Assembly: GCA_002431285.1 (NCBI GenBank)
Contig: DJEF01000034.1
Span: forward strand, 87,770 to 95,987
Direction: 5' to 3'
Source of the DNA: Ruminococcaceae bacterium UBA5905
GTDB lineage: Bacteria; Bacillota; Clostridia; Oscillospirales; Acutalibacteraceae
DNA: 8,218 nt
This document shows positions 1 through 4,557 of this stretch, in pieces. Numbering within the stretch: the stretch's first letter is position 1; each line of letters opens with the position of its first letter. The position numbers were made by a program, and so were the translations under genes. Below the pieces are notes generated by a model. That model saw nothing but the letters and a program-made list of their open reading frames with translations. It ran no database searches and was not told where the DNA came from.

Positions 1-317
1 TCCACCGCCGCAAAATGCTCCGGCACCGAGGCATGGGTGTCGAAACTGTCCACCACATTGAACCGCGCCGCCAGCCGGGGGGTCTGCTCCGGCAGGTCGG
101 TGGCGCTGCCGCCGCAGAGCACCAGCACGTCGATCCGGTCCCGCCAGTCCTCCGCCGCGTCCGCAGGCACCACCGGCACGTCCGTGACCGGATGCACCGT
201 GTCCACCGGCCGGCGGGTGAATACGGCAGCCAGCTCCATATCCGGCGCCGCGCCCACCGCCAGCTCCACACCCCGACCCAAATTGCCGTACCCGTAAATA
301 CCGATGCGTATAGCCAT
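1..317 (-). CDS. ddh: meso-diaminopimelate dehydrogenase, N-terminal part (cut by window edge)
   Basis: Known role of the family: NADP-dependent reductive amination of L-2-amino-6-oxopimelate to meso-diaminopimelate in one step (EC 1.4.1.16), supplying lysine and peptidoglycan synthesis in the cytosol. Seen here: the first 105 residues on the minus strand, beginning MAIRIGIYGYGNLGRGVE, a Rossmann dinucleotide-binding start with the glycine motif at residues 8-14. They continue through a VLVLCGGSATDLPEQ stretch and a FNVVDSFDTHA stretch, both typical of Ddh, and then a PEHF segment. The ATG at 315-317 is preceded by a good GGGGTGA Shine-Dalgarno (323-329). The gene begins 17 bases after the stop of the PIN-like gene, so the two are probably co-transcribed. 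The C-terminal two thirds, including the dimerisation and substrate domain, lie outside the window. Identity is secure; whether the gene is intact cannot be seen. Confidence 0.95.
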   Translation of the reverse strand, partial: MAIRIGIYGYGNLGRGVELAVGAAPDMELAAVFTRRPVDTVHPVTDVPVVPADAAEDWRDRIDVLVLCGGSATDLPEQTPRLAARFNVVDSFDTHASVPEHFAAV

Positions 318-334
318 GTCTGTCACCCCATCGT

Positions 335-907
335 TTATTTTTTGTCTTTGATCAGCGGTTTGATTGCCTGATAGATCTCTCCGGCACGCTTGCCGTCCTT
401 CAGCTCTTTCATCAGGGCGTTGTTGATGCCCTGCTTGGTTTTGTATTGCTGGATCAATCCCACCACCAGCGGCACCAACGTTTCATCCGGCAGCACCGCC
501 CGGGCCTTTTCGATCAGCGCGTCTTTTTCGCTCTTGTTGTCACGGCCGGTGCAGTCGATGACGATCTGCACATCCACCTTCCGCTGCTGCCAATAGGTGA
601 GCAGCGCATTGTATCCGTTATCCTTCGTCACCACATAGAAGTGTCCGTCCCGCTGCTTTTCCCGCTTGCAGATGAGATATCCCAGGTAGGAGGCCAGCTG
701 AAAATCCAGGGCGTTTTTGGTGCCGACCTCCACCTTCTGGTAGACCACAGAGGCCTGCGTCTCCTGCAGTTTGCGGGCCAGATCGAAGGTCAGGGTGTCG
801 GCGTTTTTGCTGTAAAAGATGCACACCTCGTCCTGCTCCGACAGGCCGGCGATGCCGTCCAGTCCCTCCACCTTGACATTTTCGTAATCAATCAGATAAA
901 AGTTCAT
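335..907 (-). CDS. PIN/NYN-like nuclease-fold protein
   Basis: 190-residue soluble protein with no signal peptide or membrane segment. It opens with MNFYLIDYENV, the first strand of a PIN/NYN-type nuclease fold with acidic D7 and N10. Further acidic positions sit where this fold places its metal ligands: D68 in NALDFQLASYLG and D96 in VVTKDNGYN. A helical tail (about 135-185, LPDETLVPLVVG through AIKPLIKD) follows the fold. Members of the fold are usually metal-dependent ribonucleases. The retained acidic residues suggest activity, but the substrate is unknown. No antitoxin-like partner is adjacent, so a standard VapC toxin is unlikely. It lies directly upstream of ddh with a 17-base gap, although nothing links the two functionally. 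An in-frame stop just upstream and the absence of another start codon fix the ATG at 905-907. The purine-rich AGGAAAGGA lies unusually far away (about 14 nt), with a short CGG/CCG inverted repeat (910-919) between. Confidence 0.85.
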   Translation of the reverse strand: MNFYLIDYENVKVEGLDGIAGLSEQDEVCIFYSKNADTLTFDLARKLQETQASVVYQKVEVGTKNALDFQLASYLGYLICKREKQRDGHFYVVTKDNGYNALLTYWQQRKVDVQIVIDCTGRDNKSEKDALIEKARAVLPDETLVPLVVGLIQQYKTKQGINNALMKELKDGKRAGEIYQAIKPLIKDKK

Positions 908-975
908 TTCGGTAAACCGTTTCCTTTCCTGTTATAGCTTGGGCTTCCGCCCCCACACGTGTATTCCGTCCGGAC

Positions 976-1013
976 AAAACGACCGCGCGGAATGCCCGAG
1001 CGGTCGCTCAGGC
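976..1013 (-). promoter_or_regulatory. Attenuator-like pair of alternative hairpins in the leader of the PIN-ddh transcript
   Basis: Read on the minus strand, two hairpins share bases. Hairpin A (1013 to 994) pairs GCCTGAGC with GCTCGGGC around GACC, with one G-U pair. Hairpin B (1006 to 980) pairs CGACCGC with GCGGTCG, has a further inner CGG/CCG stem around GCATT, and is followed at once by TTTT (979-976). B looks like an intrinsic terminator; A uses the 5' arm of B and would prevent it. This is transcription-attenuation geometry, lying between the predicted minus-strand promoter and the first gene. The U-tract is short (four), no known riboswitch class was recognised, and regulation is inferred only. 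Confidence 0.45.
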
Positions 1014-1103
1014 GATGCCGCGACAGAATCCCTATGCGGACACGCCGGAGCCCGTTTCCCCGGTTCCGCGCTCTCCTTTCGGTTTTGCCCCGTACACTGG
1101 TAT

Positions 1104-1133
1104 AGTATACCACACACATGGGAAAAATGTCCA
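1104..1133 (-). promoter_or_regulatory. Predicted sigma-A promoter for PIN-ddh
   Basis: On the minus strand TGGACA (1133-1128) is followed after 18 bases by TATACT (1109-1104), with a TG-n extended -10 (1112-1110). Transcription would start near 1097 and give a leader of about 190 nt before the gene starting at 907. The -10 sits inside a perfect palindrome, 1098-1112 (TGGTATA-G-TATACCA), which may be an operator. It is divergent from the promoter at 1157-1185. Confidence 0.6.
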
Positions 1134-1156
1134 TACCCCCGCCGTAATTCTTAATC

Positions 1157-1185
1157 TTGACAATCCGCTGCCCGGCGTTTATACT
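1157..1185 (+). promoter_or_regulatory. Near-consensus sigma-A promoter for the C39 peptidase
   Basis: TTGACA (1157-1162), a 17-base spacer, then TATACT (1180-1185). Transcription would begin around 1192, leaving a leader of about 24 nt that contains the Shine-Dalgarno. Its position rules out the upstream in-frame ATG at 1015 as the peptidase start. Confidence 0.85.
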
Positions 1186-1215
1186 GGAACATACTGCATA
1201 GAGGGAGGTCGGAAT

Positions 1216-2115
1216 ATGGCAAAACACGCCGCAAGCCGTCGCAAAAATCGCCGCAGACGCAGAGCCGTCAAAGGTCTTGTCTGCTTTTTTGTAGCCGTCC
1301 TTTTGCTGGTGGGCGGGACGGCCGCCCTATGGCATTACCGGGCGGATATCCGCCGGCAGTTGTGGCCGGACAGCTCCCGTCCGGAGTCATCTGTTTCTCG
1401 GTCCGGTGAGTCGCACCCGTCGGCTGCGTCGGGATCGACCACCACCACACAGCCCATCCCCGAAAAGCACCTGCTCACCGGTGTGCAGGCGATCGCGCAG
1501 TACCCGGAATACCCCACCGGATGCGAGAGCGTCAGCGCCGTCATTGCCATGCGGTATGCGGGCAGCGATATTTCCATAGACGATTTTATTGACGACTATC
1601 TGGATAAGAGTGACTTCTACACCGAGAACGGCGTGCTCCACGGCCCCGATCCCAATATCCACTTCATCGGCTCACCCCGCAGCGAAAATGCATACGGCTG
1701 TTATGCGCCGGTGATCGAAAAGGCCATGAATGCCTACTACAAGGACAAAAATCGGGTAGCAAACGCCACCGGCACTGAGACAAACGCCGATCATCAAGGC
1801 AAAAAGCAGGTGGTCAATGCCACCGGCACCGATCTGTCCGCCCTGTGCCGTCAGTATATCGCCCGGGACATTCCCTGTCTGGTGTGGGTGTCCATCGGCA
1901 TGGTGGAGCCGCGCCCCTCCACCCGCTGGATTCTGCCAAACGGCGAGAGCTTTCAGTGGCTGTCCAATGAGCACTGCATGGTGCTGATGGGATACGACGC
2001 CACCCACTACTACTTTTCCGATCCCTATCGGGGTGCGATCGTCCCCTACGACCGCACGCTCAGCGAGACGCGCTATGCCGCCTTCGGGAAGCAGGCGCTG
2101 GCGATCACCGGCTGA
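1216..2115 (+). CDS. Membrane-anchored C39-family (papain-like) cysteine peptidase
   Basis: 299 residues starting at ATG 1216, preceded by AGGGAGGT (1202-1209) and a consensus promoter. A very basic N-terminus (RRKNRRRRR) leads into one hydrophobic segment (about 19-39), so the enzyme is probably a type II membrane protein with its catalytic domain outside. A Ser/Thr/Pro-rich linker (about 52-80) follows, then a domain like Peptidase_C39_2. The nucleophile is probably C103 in PTGCESVSAVIAMRYAG, with H253 in SNEHCMVLMGYD and D269 in FSDPYRG completing the triad. The conserved GPDPN and SPRSENAYGCYAP segments between them also fit. The family resembles the peptidase domains of bacteriocin exporters, but here the domain stands alone with no transporter; the substrate is unknown and may be a peptide or wall protein. 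An apparent 18-residue tandem duplication (see 1756-1830) lies in a loop. The gene is monocistronic and ends before a strong terminator. Confidence 0.85.
   Translation: MAKHAASRRKNRRRRRAVKGLVCFFVAVLLLVGGTAALWHYRADIRRQLWPDSSRPESSVSRSGESHPSAASGSTTTTQPIPEKHLLTGVQAIAQYPEYPTGCESVSAVIAMRYAGSDISIDDFIDDYLDKSDFYTENGVLHGPDPNIHFIGSPRSENAYGCYAPVIEKAMNAYYKDKNRVANATGTETNADHQGKKQVVNATGTDLSALCRQYIARDIPCLVWVSIGMVEPRPSTRWILPNGESFQWLSNEHCMVLMGYDATHYYFSDPYRGAIVPYDRTLSETRYAAFGKQALAITG
1756..1830 (+). repeat. Short in-frame tandem duplication inside the C39 peptidase gene
   Basis: Two 21-bp copies, at 1756-1776 and 1810-1830, start 54 bp apart and encode VANATGT (residues 181-187) and VVNATGT (199-205). They share an identical 11-base core, gccaccggcac. 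Only one V-x-N-x-TGT-x-L segment would be expected before the DLSALCRQY helix, so about 18 residues appear to have been added in frame in an exposed loop. Confidence 0.6.
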
Positions 2116-2162
2116 GCCCTGCGCGCCATACCGGGCAGCGGCGCGGCAGACTGCACGAATCG

Positions 2163-2200
2163 AAAAGGCGATACCGGATCATCCGGTATCGCCTTTTCTT
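2163..2200. terminator. Bidirectional intrinsic terminator between convergent genes
   Basis: A perfect inverted repeat pairs AAAAGGCGATACCGGAT (2163-2179) with its exact complement (2181-2197). It gives a GC-rich stem ending in a T-run on the plus strand (TTTTCTT) and on the minus strand (TTTTCG). It lies 48 bases after the peptidase stop and about 80 bases beyond the stop of the minus-strand operon, so it can end both transcripts. Confidence 0.9.
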
Positions 2201-2215
2201 GGTGCCACCATTGCT

Positions 2216-2256
2216 AAAACAGGAAGAATTCCTCCTATCCCAGGAACGATTCTTCC
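2216..2256 (-). terminator. Secondary terminator-like hairpin at the end of the membrane operon
   Basis: On the minus strand GGAAGAAT pairs with ATTCTTCC and, after a three-base bulge, TCCT pairs with AGGA. The loop is eight bases, and a TTTT run (2219-2216) follows shortly. It lies 25 bases past the operon's last stop and before the stronger stem at 2163-2200. The remainder of 2116-2280 contains no gene that I can support. Confidence 0.5.
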
Positions 2257-2280
2257 GAATTCATTCGCTTTGACATCGCC

Positions 2281-3747
2281 TCAATACTCCAGTTCGTCAT
2301 AGTGGAAACCGAACTCAGTGATCTTCGGGCTGCTCCAGGTGGTAAAGTCCAGCTCCTCCGACGGGATCGTTAACGTCCAGATGGACACATTGTTTTTGTC
2401 CACAAGCCGATCCGGGTCAAAGCGTTTGCTGAACAGCTGCCGGTCTCCGTCAACCGCCGTGATAGTCACGTCGGTCAGTCCGATATCCTTGTCTGTGCCG
2501 TTGGCGGTATACAGCGTGATCTGGACATTGTTGTTTATGTCCATGTACATTTCCGTCACCTTGCACATCACGGCGTCGTCATAATAGATCATCGTGTTAT
2601 GGATGTCGAACGGGATAAAGAATTTTGCCCATGCGTAGCCCTGCTCCTTGGCGTCAAGGCCGTTATAGGTGAATCCGGCGTTATCGTAGTCCGATTGCAG
2701 TTTGGAGCGGGTCTCCTCATTCCATTCGATTTTCCATCCGTCACCGGCGCGGCGCATGATGGTGGAGAGGTACACCGCCTGCTCCTTTTCCGCCGGATAA
2801 TTTGCCGGTATCCGATAATACAGCGCTGTGAACCATACGGAATCCTCGTCCTGCGCCGCTATGGCGATCAGACTCTTTCCGTATTCCCTGAATGTGTCAT
2901 ACGAAGTGTTGTAGTATTGATCTATGGCCGCGTTTTCGGTGTTGCGGAAGAGCTTTTCAAAGGATTTTCTGTCCTTACCGGCATACTCGATGAGCTTATC
3001 GGTCAGGAGCTGCGCGGCTTCCGTCACATTCGTATCGCCGCTCACGAGGACATCGTTGCCGGACGGCTTTGTTGTGCTGCTGTCGGCTGCATCGCCGGTG
3101 CCGGACGGCGTATCCGCGTTTGAAACTCCGTCTGTATCATCGGAATCGGTCTGGGTCGTATCGGCTTTCCGGCCGCTGCCGTCGATCACACCGTATAGCG
3201 TCGGCGCCCCCAAATGAGCGAGGAGGCAGACGACCAGCCCGCAGACAAACAGACCGCCTGCAAAGGCAGCCAGCCCTTTGCCGTTTTGCGCAGGGTCCTT
3301 GCTCTTGACGACGGCGCTTTTGATGTTCAGCAGCAGGGAATTTTCCCCCGACACCGCCGACAGGAAGAGAAGCACCGCCAGCGCCAGCGCAAAGGGGTAC
3401 GGCAGGAACAGCGCCACCACCACGGCGGCGATGAAAAACCACAGCGCCGGCGGCTTCAGGCATACCATATGGACCAGTGCGGTTTTCAGCCGTCCTCCGG
3501 CTCCGCCGCTCCGGATCTCTTCGACCAGCTTGCCCGCCGACACCATCAGGAAATAGAAAAACAGCGCGGCGAAGATCTGATTGACGACCGAATGGCGGGA
3601 GAACAGCGTGTTGGCAAACAGGGCGGTAAAAACCGCCGAGATCAGGGCATACAGCAGCTTGAGGATCAGGCTCGGCCAGAACCGCTTGCCCTCATAGGAG
3701 CGGATCATCGCGTCGAACGCGCCGGACAGGACAGTTTTCAGTTTCAT
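2281..3747 (-). CDS. Five-TM membrane protein with large extracellular C-terminal domain
   Basis: 488 residues, family not recognised. Hydrophobic segments lie at about 29-47, 54-72, 99-115, 117-133 and 160-179. A Ser/Thr/Asp/Gly-rich linker (190-240) and a soluble region follow. A basic N-terminus and an odd number of spans place the C-terminus outside the cell. Residues about 245-345 (TDKLIEYAGKDRKSFEKLF through GDGWKIEWNEE) look like an NTF2-like alpha+beta fold. Residues about 390-488 look like a beta-sandwich, with NGTDKDIGLTDVTI and an FDPDRLV/W-x-L-x-IP ending that recalls SLAP-type surface domains; both domain calls are tentative. I chose ATG 3747 over the in-frame ATG at 3771. It has GAGGGAG five bases upstream and leaves a 10-base gap, whereas the other start would overlap the preceding gene. 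It is the last gene of the operon. No catalytic motif is visible, so a structural, sensory or anchoring role is most likely. Confidence 0.85.
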   Translation of the reverse strand: MKLKTVLSGAFDAMIRSYEGKRFWPSLILKLLYALISAVFTALFANTLFSRHSVVNQIFAALFFYFLMVSAGKLVEEIRSGGAGGRLKTALVHMVCLKPPALWFFIAAVVVALFLPYPFALALAVLLFLSAVSGENSLLLNIKSAVVKSKDPAQNGKGLAAFAGGLFVCGLVVCLLAHLGAPTLYGVIDGSGRKADTTQTDSDDTDGVSNADTPSGTGDAADSSTTKPSGNDVLVSGDTNVTEAAQLLTDKLIEYAGKDRKSFEKLFRNTENAAIDQYYNTSYDTFREYGKSLIAIAAQDEDSVWFTALYYRIPANYPAEKEQAVYLSTIMRRAGDGWKIEWNEETRSKLQSDYDNAGFTYNGLDAKEQGYAWAKFFIPFDIHNTMIYYDDAVMCKVTEMYMDINNNVQITLYTANGTDKDIGLTDVTITAVDGDRQLFSKRFDPDRLVDKNNVSIWTLTIPSEELDFTTWSSPKITEFGFHYDELEY

Positions 3748-3757
3748 ACGCTCTCCC

Positions 3758-4546
3758 TCACAGTACCGCACGCAGAATGGAGAGGATCACGGCCGCCGCC
3801 GCGTTGACCGCCAGGGCAATGAGAAATCCCCTCAGTGCGTTTCGATAGGAATGTTTCTTTTCGTTGGCCGATTGATCGCCGGGTTTTTCGCCGGTTTCAC
3901 CCTCGGGCAGGACGAATTCCCGGTCGCCCGCCGCCATTTCTGCGATCCATTGGCGGTTCTCCGCAGTTTTGGCGAACGCGTGAATATAGGTCTTGCGGCT
4001 CCGCTCGCCGGGGGTTAGGATCGCGCCGAAGAATGGGTATCCTTTTTCGTCCGACCGGATCACTGCGCTGTGGATCCGATCCGGCTCTCTCCGCTCCACA
4101 AGGAATCGGAGCTCTTCCCCCGCAAGCGCCGCCTCGGCATCGGCTTTCAGACACAGCCGCACGGTGTGCTCGGAAAACGGGCCGGTCACGGTGAACCGTC
4201 CCCGCGCGGCCTCCAGCCGGAGCCACGCCCCGTCATACAGGATGAAATAGGTGTCCGAGCAGCCGTCCGGCTCACGCAATCTGGACTGCACGCATTTTTC
4301 GGGGACGAACAAAGCGCCGAGGAATCCGAGGAACCGGCTCGCCGGCACAACTCCGTCTTCCCCCGTATCGGCCAGTTTCTGTTCGACCAATAGATCGTCC
4401 AGCTTGCCGAGGGTATCCTCCCCGATGCTCTGCCGCATGGCGGCAACCGTCGGAGCCAGGTCGTGCATCGGCGAAATACCGCTCGGCGTCAGCCCCGCCA
4501 GCGCGCCGAGCCGATCGACGGCGAGATAAGAAATCGTGAATTGCAT
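3758..4546 (-). CDS. Tail-anchored membrane protein of unknown function
   Basis: 262 residues. There is no signal peptide; the only strong hydrophobic segment is at the extreme C-terminus (about 239-261), after a charged KKHSYRNALRG stretch. This predicts a cytoplasmic domain of about 235 residues anchored by its tail. The N-terminal 90 residues are helical and leucine/alanine-rich, with a segment VEQKLAD-x4-DGVVPASRFLGFLGALFVP. The middle (about 97-200) alternates strand-like segments (TYFILYDGAWLRLE, RFTVTGPFS, HTVRLCLKAD, GYPFFGAILTP). The overall plan loosely recalls EspG-like cytosolic chaperones of type VII secretion, but this is an impression of pattern rather than a demonstrated match, and those chaperones lack a tail anchor. 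The start at 4544-4546 is supported by AAGGAGGGG, whose first bases overlap the TAA stop of the upstream gene; translational coupling is likely. Only 10 bases separate it from the downstream gene. Confidence 0.85.
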   Translation of the reverse strand: MQFTISYLAVDRLGALAGLTPSGISPMHDLAPTVAAMRQSIGEDTLGKLDDLLVEQKLADTGEDGVVPASRFLGFLGALFVPEKCVQSRLREPDGCSDTYFILYDGAWLRLEAARGRFTVTGPFSEHTVRLCLKADAEAALAGEELRFLVERREPDRIHSAVIRSDEKGYPFFGAILTPGERSRKTYIHAFAKTAENRQWIAEMAAGDREFVLPEGETGEKPGDQSANEKKHSYRNALRGFLIALAVNAAAAVILSILRAVL

Positions 4547-4557
4547 AGCGCCCCTCC

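Noticed and set aside
908..1097. Known riboswitch (lysine, c-di-GMP-I, glycine) in the PIN-ddh leader
   Set aside because: A few short similarities (GGCAAA..., CGAAAG) were noticed, but the diagnostic core motifs of these classes are absent.
1015..1215. Upstream extension of the C39 peptidase to ATG 1015
   Set aside because: The consensus promoter at 1157-1185 and the strong ribosome site before 1216 lie inside this extension, and the translated extension looks non-coding.
3214..3807. Plus-strand open frame of 197 codons, antisense to the five-TM gene
   Set aside because: Gln/Arg/His-rich shadow of a minus-strand hydrophobic coding region, with no start signals. The same applies to the other antisense frames at 446-937 and 2599-3123.
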